Origin: Paenibacillus thermotolerans
Lineage (GTDB): Bacteria > Bacillota > Bacilli > Paenibacillales > YIM-B00363
DNA length: 64,000 nucleotides
Direction of reading: 5' to 3'
NCBI RefSeq assembly: GCF_028745515.1
Contig: NZ_JAQZSG010000019.1
Coordinates: 1-64,000, forward strand
Part shown: piece after piece, positions 44,864 to 53,924 of the stretch
Layout of the letters: every line of letters begins with the position of its first letter
Numbering within the stretch: the stretch's first letter is position 1
Made by a program: the position numbers and the translations under genes
The notes under the pieces: generated by a model
The model's input: only the letters and a program-made list of their open reading frames with translations
Database searches by the model: none
Told to the model about the DNA's origin: nothing

Positions 44864-46531
44864 TTACTTTTCGTTCAAATAACGGTCGGCAGCCGCTTGA
44901 TAAATTGCGATGTAGCGGTCTAGGCCCATTTTGTTAAGCGTCGCTGCATAATTGTCCCATTCGTCGAACGATACGTTGCCGGAGATGAATTTGTCCCTCA
45001 TTTCATCCACATACGTATGAATGTCGGTTTGCAGCGTCGTAAGCTCCGATTGTTCGTCCTCCGTAAAGTTGAGCGACGGCCAAATGTCTTCCGTCTTCAG
45101 CACATAAGGTCCCGCTTTCTTCGCATTGTCGACGGAAGTCGGCAGCGATTCCGCTCCTTTGAAATAAGCCTGTTTCACGAAGCCCGGGTAATAGCCGCCC
45201 GGCCATACCAAATACTGTCCGACGGCTTGGTCGAGCGTCAGCCCGTCGGGATTGTTCTTAATAACGTCCGCATAGTCTACGTTTCCGTTCGCATCTTCAA
45301 CGTACGTTTCGTCCTTCCACCCCATAAAGAACAGCTTGATGCCTTCATCGCTGTAGAAGTAATCCATCCAGCGCACCATCGCTTCCGGATGCTGCATTTT
45401 GTCGGTCATGACGAACATGCCGATGTTGCCGAGCGGAGCGCCGATATACGTGTACATTTGGTCCCCGTGCGGTCCTTTCAGCACCGGCAAGCCTACGTAG
45501 CCCTGCTGATTGTAAATCGCGATCGGATCGACGTTGTCGATGACGCCGAGCAGCCCTTCGGTGCCCTTCGCGTCGATTTCCGTGCTTTTTACGGAGAATA
45601 TGTCCTGTTCGAGCAAGCCGTCCTTGTACAGCTTATTGGCGAATTGCAGCATTTCCTTATATCTCGGGTCCGCAGGCACGAAACGGATTTTGCCGGTCTC
45701 CGGGTCCGTATCGATGTTCGCGTTGGCGTTGCCGTGATTGTTAAGTCCGTACGAACCCTTGAGATAACCCAGCAAGCCCGCTACGCCCGTACCGCCCCAA
45801 GCGATTTCATCGTTCCGGCCGTTGCCGTTCGGATCGCCTTCCTTGAACGCCTTCAGCATGGCGGCGAAATCGTCAAGCGTCGTCGGTTCCTTTATGCCGA
45901 GCTTGTCAAGCCACTCTTGCTTTACCCATGGGGTACTGAAAAATACCGATTTGAACTCCGGGTCGTAAATTGTGGGGAATCCGTAAATATTGCCGTCGGG
46001 GCTCGTAATCCCTTTCTTGATGATCGGATACTTTTCCATCAGCGCTTTAAAGTTCGGCGCGTATTGGTCGATCAAATCGTTCAGCTTTAGGAACGTGCCT
46101 TGCCTTCCGTATTTGAACACATCCGATTTGCTGAACGCCGACGCGTAGAACAGCTCCGGATAATCGCCGCCCGCCAACAGCAGGTTGCGCTTTTCCTTCA
46201 GCACGCTCGTTTGAACCGTATCCCATTCGATATGAACGTTCGTCATTTTTTCATACTCTTGCCAAATCTTAATATTGTTCCAATCCGCATTTGCAAAAAA
46301 CTTCGCCGCGAACGCCTTCACCGTAATTTTGTCGTTTACGATCGGGAAGCCGGACAAGTTCAAATTGCCGCTTCCTTCCGCCGCACCGGAAGCTTCGGCC
46401 GCGCCGCCGTCTCCTCCGCCGTTGCCGTTATCGCTTCCGCTTTCGCTTCCGCCGCCGCTGCATGCCGATAATAACGATACCGCGGCGATGATCAAAATCA
46501 GCATGAGCGTTCCCCATTTTTTACTCATCAT
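44864..46531 (-). CDS. extracellular solute-binding lipoprotein of a sugar ABC importer
   Basis: 555 residues. Lipoprotein signal with lipobox LLSACSGG, followed by a Gly/Ser/Glu linker. The mature domain is of the large LipO/YtcQ type common in Paenibacillus: KITVKAFAAKFFANADWNNIKIWQEYEKMTNVHIEWDTV, FYASAFSKSDVFKYGRQGTFLKLNDLIDQYAPN, GFPTIYDPEFKSVFFSTPWVKQEWLDKLGI, EGLLGVIDN and the C-terminal MRWMDYFYSDEG. Such proteins deliver oligosaccharides to paired LplB/YtcP permeases. No ATPase gene is in the operon, so a shared MsmX-type ATPase is expected. Confidence 0.92.
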   Translation of the reverse strand: MMSKKWGTLMLILIIAAVSLLSACSGGGSESGSDNGNGGGDGGAAEASGAAEGSGNLNLSGFPIVNDKITVKAFAAKFFANADWNNIKIWQEYEKMTNVHIEWDTVQTSVLKEKRNLLLAGGDYPELFYASAFSKSDVFKYGRQGTFLKLNDLIDQYAPNFKALMEKYPIIKKGITSPDGNIYGFPTIYDPEFKSVFFSTPWVKQEWLDKLGIKEPTTLDDFAAMLKAFKEGDPNGNGRNDEIAWGGTGVAGLLGYLKGSYGLNNHGNANANIDTDPETGKIRFVPADPRYKEMLQFANKLYKDGLLEQDIFSVKSTEIDAKGTEGLLGVIDNVDPIAIYNQQGYVGLPVLKGPHGDQMYTYIGAPLGNIGMFVMTDKMQHPEAMVRWMDYFYSDEGIKLFFMGWKDETYVEDANGNVDYADVIKNNPDGLTLDQAVGQYLVWPGGYYPGFVKQAYFKGAESLPTSVDNAKKAGPYVLKTEDIWPSLNFTEDEQSELTTLQTDIHTYVDEMRDKFISGNVSFDEWDNYAATLNKMGLDRYIAIYQAAADRYLNEK

Positions 46532-46576
46532 TTCGATTCCTCCCTTATGATTGAAATCATGTATCCATCAAGGGAA

Positions 46577-47470
46577 TTACCCTTTAATGGCCCCGATCAT
46601 AATGCCTTTGACAAAATAACGCTGCAGGAACGGGTAAAGCGCAAGGATCGGAATGTTCGCGACAACGAGCACGGCATATTTAATGCCTTCGACGGCGCGC
46701 TGCTGCTTGATCGCGGACTCCGTCGTCGCGCGGATCATATCGTCCATTTGTCCTTGGATCAAAATTTCGCGCAAAATCAATTGGAGCGGAAACTTCCCTT
46801 TGTCCGACAAGTAAAGCAGCGCGTTAAAGAAGGCGTTCCAATGTCCGACCGCATAGAACAGAACGGTTACGGCGTTGATCGGCATGGATAGCGGCAATAC
46901 GACCTTCCGCAAAATTTGAAAATTGGAGCAGCCGTCGATCGTCGCCGCCTCTTGAAGCTCGTAAGGAATCGTCATTTGGAAAAAGGTGCGCATAATGATA
47001 ATGTTCCAGATCGAAACCGCGCCCGGTAAAATCATGACCCATAGCGTATTCATCAGTTGCAGCTTCTTGATCAGCATGTAGGTCGGGATAAGCCCTCCGC
47101 TGAAAAACATCGTGAATACGAACAGCGCCATGAAGGCGTTCCGGCCGACAAAATCGCGTCGGGACAAAGGATACGCGCCGCAGATCGTCATGATCAGGTT
47201 GACCGTCGTGCCGAGGACGGTGTATATAACGGTGTTTATAAAGCCGGTTATGATCCCGTCGTCCTGCAAAACCTTCGCATACGATTCCAGATTGAAGCCT
47301 TTCGGCCACAGCAGCATTTGGCCGCGCAGCACGATTTGCGGGTCGCTGAAGGAGGCGCTTACGACGAATATTAGCGGGTACAGGACGATCAGCACGATCA
47401 GCGTAAGAAGCATATAATTGATTGCGTTAAAAATGCGGTCTCCCGCCGTTTGATCAACCACATCCGCCAC
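46577..47470 (-). CDS. carbohydrate ABC transporter permease (YtcP type)
   Basis: 297 residues with six predicted membrane helices. The inner-membrane coupling loop is at the family's normal place: ELQEAATIDGCSNFQILRKVVLPLSMP (EAA---G motif). It ends VKGIMIGAIKG, the typical C-terminus of YtcP/MalG-like permeases (KGx..GA.KG). Partner of the upstream permease, with a 3-base gap, and followed by the binding-protein gene. Confidence 0.93.
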   Translation of the reverse strand: MADVVDQTAGDRIFNAINYMLLTLIVLIVLYPLIFVVSASFSDPQIVLRGQMLLWPKGFNLESYAKVLQDDGIITGFINTVIYTVLGTTVNLIMTICGAYPLSRRDFVGRNAFMALFVFTMFFSGGLIPTYMLIKKLQLMNTLWVMILPGAVSIWNIIIMRTFFQMTIPYELQEAATIDGCSNFQILRKVVLPLSMPINAVTVLFYAVGHWNAFFNALLYLSDKGKFPLQLILREILIQGQMDDMIRATTESAIKQQRAVEGIKYAVLVVANIPILALYPFLQRYFVKGIMIGAIKG

Positions 47471-47473
47471 CCC

Positions 47474-48457
47474 CTACCATAGGCTCGTTTCGCTTACGCG
47501 TTTGGAAATGAAGTTGACGATGACAAGCAGCACGAAATTGACGACGGAGTTGAACAGCCCCACGGCTGCCGAAAAGCTGTATTCCGCATCCAAAATGCCG
47601 CTGCGGTAAACGTAAGTTGCGATGATGTCCGAGCTTTGCAGATTGAGATTGTTCTGCATCAGAAACACCTTTTCGAAGCCTACCGCCATGACGCTCCCCA
47701 AGTTCAGAATGAGAAGAATGATGATCGTCGGCATAATGCTCGGGATGTTGATATGCCAAATGCGCTGCAGTCTGTTTGCGCCGTCGACCCGCGCCGCTTC
47801 ATGCAATTGATGGTCCACTCCGGCAAGCGCCGCCAAATAAATGATCGAGCTCCAGCCCATCGTCTGCCAAACGTCCGAAAACACATAGAGCGTCTTAAAC
47901 CAGGAAGGCTCGGCCATGAAGTTGATCGGCTTGCCGCCGAATATTTCGATAAAGCGGTTGACGATGCCGTAACGGGGGTTCAAAAAAATCATAAGCATGC
48001 CGACAACGACGACGGTGGAAAGAAAATGCGGGGCGTACGTAACCGTTTGCACGAATTTTTTGAATCGCTCGCTCCGGGCTTCGTTCAGCATAAGCGCCAG
48101 CAGGATCGGAATCGGGAAGCCGACGGCCAAGCTGTACAGACCGATGCCCAGCGTGTTTTTGATCAACCGCCAGAAGAAGTAGCTGTTGAAAAACCGCTCG
48201 AAATGCTTCAATCCGACCCATTCGCTCCCCCATATTCCTTTCGTTGCGACAAAATCCTTGAATGCGATTTGGATTCCGTACATCGGCACGTAATGGAATA
48301 AAATGAAGTACGCCGCTACCGGAGAGATCAACAAGTACAACTGCCAATTGCGCGTAACGAGCCGCCAATTGATCCTGCCTTTACTCCTTGCACCCGCATT
48401 CGCGGACGGCCGTGCTGCCGGATGCATCGTCAAAGCGCCCACCTCATCTTGTTTCAT
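47474..48457 (-). CDS. sugar ABC transporter permease (YteP/LplB type)
   Basis: 327 residues, six membrane helices. N-terminal basic cytoplasmic segment (SKGRINWRLVTRNWQ) and YLLISPVAAYFILFHYVPMYGIQIAFKDF, the family start. The EAA loop reads HEAARVDGANRLQRIWHINIPSIMP. First gene of the importer operon and directly downstream of a strong promoter with two operator-like palindromes. The C-terminus ISKRVSETSLW is typical of LplB-like permeases. Confidence 0.93.
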   Translation of the reverse strand: MKQDEVGALTMHPAARPSANAGARSKGRINWRLVTRNWQLYLLISPVAAYFILFHYVPMYGIQIAFKDFVATKGIWGSEWVGLKHFERFFNSYFFWRLIKNTLGIGLYSLAVGFPIPILLALMLNEARSERFKKFVQTVTYAPHFLSTVVVVGMLMIFLNPRYGIVNRFIEIFGGKPINFMAEPSWFKTLYVFSDVWQTMGWSSIIYLAALAGVDHQLHEAARVDGANRLQRIWHINIPSIMPTIIILLILNLGSVMAVGFEKVFLMQNNLNLQSSDIIATYVYRSGILDAEYSFSAAVGLFNSVVNFVLLVIVNFISKRVSETSLW

Positions 48458-48501
48458 TTTTTTGAGCCAAAAACAGCATACCCGAAGCCAAAAACTCTGT
48501 A

Positions 48502-48608
48502 TTTGGCGTAAAATTGCATATATTTTGCGCCAAACTTTTCATTTTCACAATCATAATACCGCTTACATTGTTGTGTCAACGATTTTGTTTTGTCGGTTTG
48601 GCGCCAAA
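48502..48608 (-). promoter_or_regulatory. LacI-type controlled promoter of the sugar importer
   Basis: Minus strand: TTGACA (48574-48579), 18 bases, TATGAT (48550-48555). Upstream is the perfect palindrome TTTGGCGCCAAA (48597-48608). Downstream is an inverted repeat of TTTGGCGTAAAAT and ATTTTGCGCCAAA (48502-48534). Two related operators flanking a promoter suit a LacI-family repressor, probably the one at 48982-50052. Confidence 0.7.
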
Positions 48609-48628
48609 TTTCCGCCTTGGAAAGACGT

Positions 48629-48657
48629 AAAAAAAACGCCAGTCGGCGTTTTTTTTA
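48629..48657. terminator. hairpin terminator between LacI unit and importer promoter
   Basis: AAAAAACGCC, AGTC loop, GGCGTTTTTT, symmetrical with T-runs on both strands. It would stop read-through in either direction. Confidence 0.75.
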
Positions 48658-48716
48658 GAGTGTTAGGCTATCCTCCGGCATATCCCGCACCCGTTCCACT
48701 TTAGCGCGCGGGCTTC

Positions 48717-48905
48717 GCTCTAACGGACAGAGATGCAGCTATTCGGCGTTTTGAAGGGGGTTTGCAGTTTTAACGGACACCGCTGCAGTTATTGCCTCGA
48801 AAAAGCATGGATACGCCTCAAAATTCGTGGTTTACGGCCTGTAGTGTCCGTTAGCGGGATTACGGCGGGCAAATTGGCGGTATAACGTCTGTGGTGTCCG
48901 TTAGC
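48717..48905 (+). repeat. ~188-bp dispersed repeat, copy 2
   Basis: GCTCTAACGGACAGAGATGC at the left end and GTGGTGTCCGTTAGC at the right, with the same four TAACGGAC/GTCCGTTA boxes as copy 1. It shares a further 36-bp upstream flank (48672-48707) with copy 3 (55250-55285). Lies in the gene-free stretch 48458-48981. Confidence 0.9.
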
Positions 48906-48934
48906 ACCGCGGGGGTTAGCGAGGAACGGAAAAA

Positions 48935-48964
48935 ACAAACAGCCTCGGCGATATCGCCGAGGCT
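48935..48964 (-). terminator. terminator of the LacI gene at 48982
   Basis: A perfect palindrome, CCTCGGCGATATCGCCGAGG (48943-48962), followed on the minus strand by GTTTGTTTTTT. Confidence 0.75.
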
Positions 48965-48981
48965 TGCGTATAGGCTGGGGG

Positions 48982-50052
48982 CTACTGCGGGGTCCTCGTA
49001 AATTCCGAAGATTCCCGTACGATCAGCTTATAGGGCAGCAAAATTTTAGGCGGAAGAGCATACTGCCCCTCCAGAAGCTCGATGAGCGTTTTGGCCGCCG
49101 TTTCGCCGATTTCATATTTGGGCACTTGAATGGAAGTGAGCGGCGGCGACGTATACTGCGCCACCTCGATATCGTCCATGCCGGCAAACGCGATATGCCC
49201 GGGAATCAAGCATTGTTTCTCATGGGCGGCACGCATGGCAGGGATCGCCAGCATGTCGCTTGCGCAAAACATGGCCGTCGGACGTTCTTCGTCGGATTTG
49301 AGCCTCTCGAGCATATCCGCCATCACGCTGTAGCTGCGGTCTACGTTCCAGTTCGCGTTGAGAACCCAATCGCGGTTTATTTCCAGACCGGCTTGCAGCA
49401 TGGCGAATTTATACCCAAGAAACCGTTCCTCCGACTCCATCGTCATTCTGGAAAAATCCGTTCCTCCGATAAACCCGATTTTCCGGTGCCCTTGCGCAAT
49501 CAAATGCCGTACCGCCGTGCGGGCGGCCGAAACGCGGTCGCAATCGACGATCGGAATCGTAACGGTCTCGTCATTCATACTGACGCCCAGCAGCACGATG
49601 CCGGATTCGTTCAATAATTCGAACAGCGCTTTGTCGTACCATCCGATGGCAAGAATTCCTTGAACGCCGGTTTCCCGGAGGTAATCGCGCATTTTCGTTT
49701 CATCGTCAACTTCCTCAAGCGTGCGTACGAACTCCGCGGAGCTTCCCATGTCGGCCAACTTCTTGCGAAATCCGGACAGCAAGGACGAGAAAAAGGGATG
49801 ATTGTCCAACAACGATTGTTTGGCGATGCAGCCGATTCGTTTGGATGATTTGGATGCCGGTTTTGAAGCCGAACGCTTCTGTTTTTTCTGCGATTCGTTC
49901 CACTCATAGCCGAGCCGGGTGGCCGCTTCTCGTATTTTACGCTGGGTTTCCGCATTTACGGGACGGGACATATCGTTGCTGATCGCACGCGAAACCGTCG
50001 AAATCGAAACGCCTACATGCTCGGCGATCTGCTTCAACGTCGTCACATGCAT
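48982..50052 (-). CDS. LacI family transcriptional regulator
   Basis: 356 residues. LacI helix-turn-helix at the N-terminus (TTLKQIAEHVGVSISTVSRAIS) with the hinge-helix region RKIREAATRLGYEWNE. A basic linker (SQKKQKRSASKPASKSSKR) is longer than usual. The periplasmic-binding-protein-like effector domain includes GIVLLGVSMNDETVTIPIVDCDR, GHRKIGFIGGTDFSRM and AFAGMDDIEVAQYTSPPLTSIQVPKYEIGE. Lies upstream of the sugar importer on the same strand and is the obvious candidate for the operators at 48502-48608. Confidence 0.93.
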   Translation of the reverse strand: MHVTTLKQIAEHVGVSISTVSRAISNDMSRPVNAETQRKIREAATRLGYEWNESQKKQKRSASKPASKSSKRIGCIAKQSLLDNHPFFSSLLSGFRKKLADMGSSAEFVRTLEEVDDETKMRDYLRETGVQGILAIGWYDKALFELLNESGIVLLGVSMNDETVTIPIVDCDRVSAARTAVRHLIAQGHRKIGFIGGTDFSRMTMESEERFLGYKFAMLQAGLEINRDWVLNANWNVDRSYSVMADMLERLKSDEERPTAMFCASDMLAIPAMRAAHEKQCLIPGHIAFAGMDDIEVAQYTSPPLTSIQVPKYEIGETAAKTLIELLEGQYALPPKILLPYKLIVRESSEFTRTPQ

Positions 50053-50221
50053 CCCTCCCTTCTAGGCAAATCTAGGACTAGCTATCTAATTCACTATCAT
50101 AAGCCTGCATGTTTTTGGAGTCAATTGTATGTTACGGCACGTTCGCACTCCAAAAGGTATACAAAAATTCGGAACATGGAAAACTATGCCAAACCAAAAC
50201 CGCTCACGGGAGGAACCGATC

Positions 50222-50914
50222 ATGAGTTGGTATGAACTGGCCTTGCGTGCTTTCTTCGCGTTTCTATTTTTGTTGTTATGGGCGAAACTGCTGGGAAAGA
50301 AGCTCATTTCGCAAATGACTTTATTTGATTTCGTCGCCGGCGTAACGATCGGAACGATCGGCGGGAGCATTATGTTTACGAAATCGATATCTGTAGCGGT
50401 AGGATTTATCGGGTTAAGCGTCTTTTGCGGTTTGGCGCTTCTTTCCGACGTACTTTCTTTAAAAAGCCTTCGAATGAGAAAATGGATCAATTCGGAGCCG
50501 GTATTGATCATACGGAACGGGCAAATTCTTGAAAGCGGCTTGTCGAAAACCCGCATGACGATGAATAGTTTATTGTTGCTGCTCCGAAAGAAGAATGTAT
50601 TTTACGTCGATGAGGTTGAGCTCGCTTTCTTCGAGATTGACGGAAGCTTGTCGGTTCTTAAAAAAAGCGACGCCCAGCCTGTAACGAGGAAAGATTTGCA
50701 ATTATTTACGCCGTCCAGAGGGATGCCGCGAACGGTCATTATCGACGGATCGGTATTACCCCATAACCTTATGGCGGCCCAAAAAGATATGGAATGGCTA
50801 AAACGGCAGCTTGACGCTCAAGGAATTTCTGACGTGAACGGCGTAGCCCTCGCGCAAGTGGACGAGCTTGGCCGGTTGTATATTGACGCAAGAAAGGATT
50901 CCGCCATGCATTAA
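50222..50914 (+). CDS. DUF421 domain-containing membrane protein
   Basis: 230 residues from the ATG at 50222, with GGGAGGA 9 bases upstream; the frame is open further 5' but without support. Three N-terminal membrane helices (WYELALRAFFAFLFLLLWAKLLGKK, GVTIGTIGGSIMF, VAVGFIGLSVFCGLALLSDVLSL) precede the cytoplasmic DUF421/YetF domain: GQILESGLSKTRMTMNSLLLLLRKKNVFYVDEVELAFFEIDGSLSVLKK. YetF-like proteins are common in spore-formers; their function is unsettled. Monocistronic on the plus strand. Confidence 0.9.
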   Translation: MSWYELALRAFFAFLFLLLWAKLLGKKLISQMTLFDFVAGVTIGTIGGSIMFTKSISVAVGFIGLSVFCGLALLSDVLSLKSLRMRKWINSEPVLIIRNGQILESGLSKTRMTMNSLLLLLRKKNVFYVDEVELAFFEIDGSLSVLKKSDAQPVTRKDLQLFTPSRGMPRTVIIDGSVLPHNLMAAQKDMEWLKRQLDAQGISDVNGVALAQVDELGRLYIDARKDSAMH

Positions 50915-50933
50915 CACGACAGAATCCTATTTT

Positions 50934-51944
50934 TCAATACACAATGACGCCTTTGGACACGTTCAGCTGCGGGTATTTCTCCATCGCTTCCGGGATTTCC
51001 TCCAGCGAAAACCGATGGCTGACCAGCTCCTCGACCCGAACGGCCTTCCTCCGGATCAGCGCTATCACTTCCTCATGCGTATATGGGTTAATGAACGAGC
51101 CCATCACTTTCAATTCCTTCGAGAAGATCGCGAACGGCGAAACGGAAATTTCCGTTTCCGGCGAAGCCACGCCGAAAAGCAGCACCTGCCCGCCCTTCTT
51201 GGCCGCTTGCAGCGAAAGCTCCATCGAATCCTTCCGACCGACGCATTCGATGACGACGTCCGCTTTGCCCACCCATTCGCGAACGGCCTCCGAATCGCCC
51301 GGCCGGATGACGCGGTCGGCGCCGAGCTTTAGCAGACGTTCGTGCTTCTCGTCGACAGGTTCGCTGACCGTAATGTTCGCCGGAGCCGCCTGCTTGACCA
51401 GCTGCAGGAACAGCTGCCCGATAAATCCGCCGCCTACGATCATTACCGTATGGATCGGGCGAATGTCCAGCTTCTTGAATCCGTGAAGCACGCAGCCCAG
51501 CGGTTCGACCAGAGCGCCTTCCACGTCGCTGACCTCTGCCGGCAGCAGATAGCAGTTCACGGCGGGTACGCTGCAATACTCCCCCATGCCCCCGTCTCTC
51601 GTTACTCCTATCGCTTGCAGGCGATCGCACAGATTAGGCGTTCCGTTGCGGCAGTATTCGCAACCGCCGCAATACATGTTCGGATCGATCGACACGCGGT
51701 CTCCAGCCTGCAATTCCGTCACGGCGCCGCCGACCTCCACGACCTCTCCGGCAAGCTCGTGGCCGAGCACAATCGGCGGTTCAACCTCGGCCGAGCCGGG
51801 ATGACCGTGATAAATATGCTGATCCGTTCCGCAAATGCCGCACGCCTTCACCCGAACGCGAACCTCGTCCGGCCGGAGCTCGGGCGCATTCCGATCCGTA
51901 ACCAGCTCGATTGCCCGCTTTCCCTTCAAAATCGCTGCCCGCAT
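50934..51944 (-). CDS. zinc-dependent alcohol dehydrogenase (MDR family)
   Basis: 336 residues. Catalytic zinc ligands in KACGICGTDQHIYHGHPG and VLGHELAGEVVEVG. Structural zinc ligands in CGGCEYCRNGTPNLCD. NAD-binding region VMIVGGGFIGQLFLQLVKQ. The layout is that of sorbitol/threonine/galactitol dehydrogenases, which oxidise a polyol or sugar secondary alcohol. It is the last of three genes with the DUF1861 pair (25-base gap), so a polyol or sugar derived from a mannoside-like substrate is possible, but this is inference. Confidence 0.9.
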   Translation of the reverse strand: MRAAILKGKRAIELVTDRNAPELRPDEVRVRVKACGICGTDQHIYHGHPGSAEVEPPIVLGHELAGEVVEVGGAVTELQAGDRVSIDPNMYCGGCEYCRNGTPNLCDRLQAIGVTRDGGMGEYCSVPAVNCYLLPAEVSDVEGALVEPLGCVLHGFKKLDIRPIHTVMIVGGGFIGQLFLQLVKQAAPANITVSEPVDEKHERLLKLGADRVIRPGDSEAVREWVGKADVVIECVGRKDSMELSLQAAKKGGQVLLFGVASPETEISVSPFAIFSKELKVMGSFINPYTHEEVIALIRRKAVRVEELVSHRFSLEEIPEAMEKYPQLNVSKGVIVY

Positions 51945-51969
51945 CGTTACCTCCTCCTTATTCCCGATT

Positions 51970-52905
51970 TTATAAGAACGGGTCGGGAATCGTAATCCGA
52001 TGGGCTTCCGCGTCGCTGATCCCAGCGTAAAGATCAGCCGTACCGTCGGGCTGTCGGACGAGCCCTCCGCTGAATACGACGTCCTCCAAATCCGGACGTT
52101 TGGCCGCGCCGGGCAAAAAATCGCTTCGCTGCGCGATCAGCCGAATCGGCGTAAAGCTTTCGCTGCTCGGGTCAAATAGGAAAGCCATCGGATAATAATG
52201 TCTGCCTCCGTCGGCATCAAAAGAAGCGATATGACCGAGCACGCCCACTCGCCCGTCTTCCAGCAGGTGCAGCTCGTTCGCTCCACCCCATTCGTCGTCG
52301 ATAAATTGTCCCTCCAGCAAAGGCGCCCGCTCGATCGCTTCGATGGAAAGCGCATCAAGGGACGGAATGCGAGTATAGCCGATTTTGCCCCGGCCGCCCT
52401 TCTCTCCTTGCGGACGGGTGAATATGCCGATGCTCCCGTCTTTGAGCTCTACGAGCCGCAAATCCTTCATTCCGTCGGGCCCTTTAAAGAGCGGCCGCAG
52501 CGCCGCAATACTAGAGCCCTTGTAAAACATCGTTCTCCACATCAAGCCGTGCGGATTGGTCGGGTGCGGGAACGTTTGAACGCCGCCCAGCACCAAATCG
52601 CCGCCGATTCGAGTAAAGAACGGGTCCTGCAGATCGAAGGTCGGAGCTCCTTCCCTTGGCGACCAAACGCCGTCTGCGCCTTTCACAAAGAAGACGACGG
52701 TCGAGCTTTCGCTGTCTCTCGATTCCACGCGCCCGGCAATGACCTTCTGCCCTTCGTCCTCAAACGGAGCGGTAATATTGTATACGTCGCGGTCTCCGAC
52801 GCCTGCGAACATGATCCGTTCCGGGCGGGAAGGCTTGACGCCTCGGTTTACATAAAGCTCCAACAGCTCTTTACACGTTTGCGCTTTGCCTTGCATTTTT
52901 ACCAT
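51970..52905 (-). CDS. DUF1861 family protein (predicted beta-propeller), copy B
   Basis: 311 residues. Blade-like repeats: ERIMFAGVGDRDVYNITAPFEDEGQKVIAGRVESRD, TFDLQDPFFTRIGGDLVLGGVQTF, MKDLRLVELKDGSIGIFTRPQGEKGGRGKIGYTRI, EWGGANELHLLEDGRVGVLGHIASFD and the closing YAGISDAEAHRITIPDPF. These match DUF1861, whose members resemble five-bladed GH130-type propellers acting on mannosides; activity here is inferred only. No signal peptide. Shares the same layout as the next gene upstream, with moderate identity by eye. Confidence 0.85.
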   Translation of the reverse strand: MVKMQGKAQTCKELLELYVNRGVKPSRPERIMFAGVGDRDVYNITAPFEDEGQKVIAGRVESRDSESSTVVFFVKGADGVWSPREGAPTFDLQDPFFTRIGGDLVLGGVQTFPHPTNPHGLMWRTMFYKGSSIAALRPLFKGPDGMKDLRLVELKDGSIGIFTRPQGEKGGRGKIGYTRIPSLDALSIEAIERAPLLEGQFIDDEWGGANELHLLEDGRVGVLGHIASFDADGGRHYYPMAFLFDPSSESFTPIRLIAQRSDFLPGAAKRPDLEDVVFSGGLVRQPDGTADLYAGISDAEAHRITIPDPFL

Positions 52906-52945
52906 GTGTAGATTCCTCCATTCAACCGGTTAGATGGCTGCCTAT

Positions 52946-53908
52946 TTAGCGCGATACGATGTTTCCATAGCCTTCGAACGGATAATCGATGGCGATTCTT
53001 CCCGTTTCGCAATCTCCGATCCCGCTGTATAATTCCGCCTTTCCGTCGTCTCTCATCACAATGCCCGCAGTAAACGCGCAATCCACCAAATCGGGCTTTT
53101 TGGCCGGTCCATCAGGATAGCATGGGCGCGTTCCGATAATCTTGACGTCCTTCGCCTCATGCTGCTCAGGATCGAATACGAACGAAAAATTCATATAGCA
53201 CAAAATTTCTTGTCCGCCATCATCCGTTTCCTTATAAGATTTATGGCCGATCACGCCGATCAATCCGCTGTCAAGCAGATAGGCCTGATTGCAGCCGCCC
53301 CATTCGTCATTGTCGAAAAGTCCGGGTATGTAGGGGGCATTTTCAATGACTTCAGCAGTCAAGTCGTCCAGATGATCGATAATCGCAAAGCCTACGATCG
53401 ACTCGCTCCCGTACGCTTTCCGCACTTCTTCGTTCCTCGGCCGGGAAAATACGCCGATCCGTCCGTCCGCCAGCTCGACAAGCCGAATATCTTTCATATA
53501 ATCGGGGCCTGTCGTAAAATAATACATATTGTGGATATCTGTCCCTCTATAGAAATATCCGTAAAATGTGTCCAGCTTGCCCTGCTTGTATCTAACGTGC
53601 GTGCCGCCAAGCACCAAGGTGTCCCCGATGATTTGAATATAAGGATCTTCAAGCTGATAGATCATAGAATCTGGCACCAGCGTCCATTCGTCCTTGCCTG
53701 TATTTTCAAACAGCCGTACCCAAGAGCGCGCCCATTCGTCGCGGTGCTCAACGCGTCCGAACATGTATGTTTTGCCCTTCCATTCAAAGGGGATCGACGG
53801 GTTGTACACGTCAAATCCTTCAACGCCATAGTAGGTAAGCTTTGTGCTCTCATAGATCCGCTTCGTGTTCTCAAAAAGCTTTCTTTGCTCTACCAATTTT
53901 GTCGTCAT
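52946..53908 (-). CDS. DUF1861 family protein (predicted beta-propeller), copy A
   Basis: 320 residues, first gene of the operon. Parallel landmarks to copy B: LTYYGVEGFDVYNPSIPFEWKGKTYMFGRVEHRD, IYQLEDPYIQIIGDTLVLGGTHV, MKDIRLVELADGRIGVFSRPRNEEVRKAYG, NDEWGGCNQAYLLDSGLIGVIGHKSY and the closing YSGIGDCETGRIAIDYPFEGYG. The conserved EDP, RLVEL-DG-IG-F-RP and EWGG motifs in both copies look functional. Divergent from the LacI regulator; the gap between them carries repeated GTTAAGTTAC-type motifs. Confidence 0.85.
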   Translation of the reverse strand: MTTKLVEQRKLFENTKRIYESTKLTYYGVEGFDVYNPSIPFEWKGKTYMFGRVEHRDEWARSWVRLFENTGKDEWTLVPDSMIYQLEDPYIQIIGDTLVLGGTHVRYKQGKLDTFYGYFYRGTDIHNMYYFTTGPDYMKDIRLVELADGRIGVFSRPRNEEVRKAYGSESIVGFAIIDHLDDLTAEVIENAPYIPGLFDNDEWGGCNQAYLLDSGLIGVIGHKSYKETDDGGQEILCYMNFSFVFDPEQHEAKDVKIIGTRPCYPDGPAKKPDLVDCAFTAGIVMRDDGKAELYSGIGDCETGRIAIDYPFEGYGNIVSR

Positions 53909-53924
53909 CGTTATTACTCCTTTT

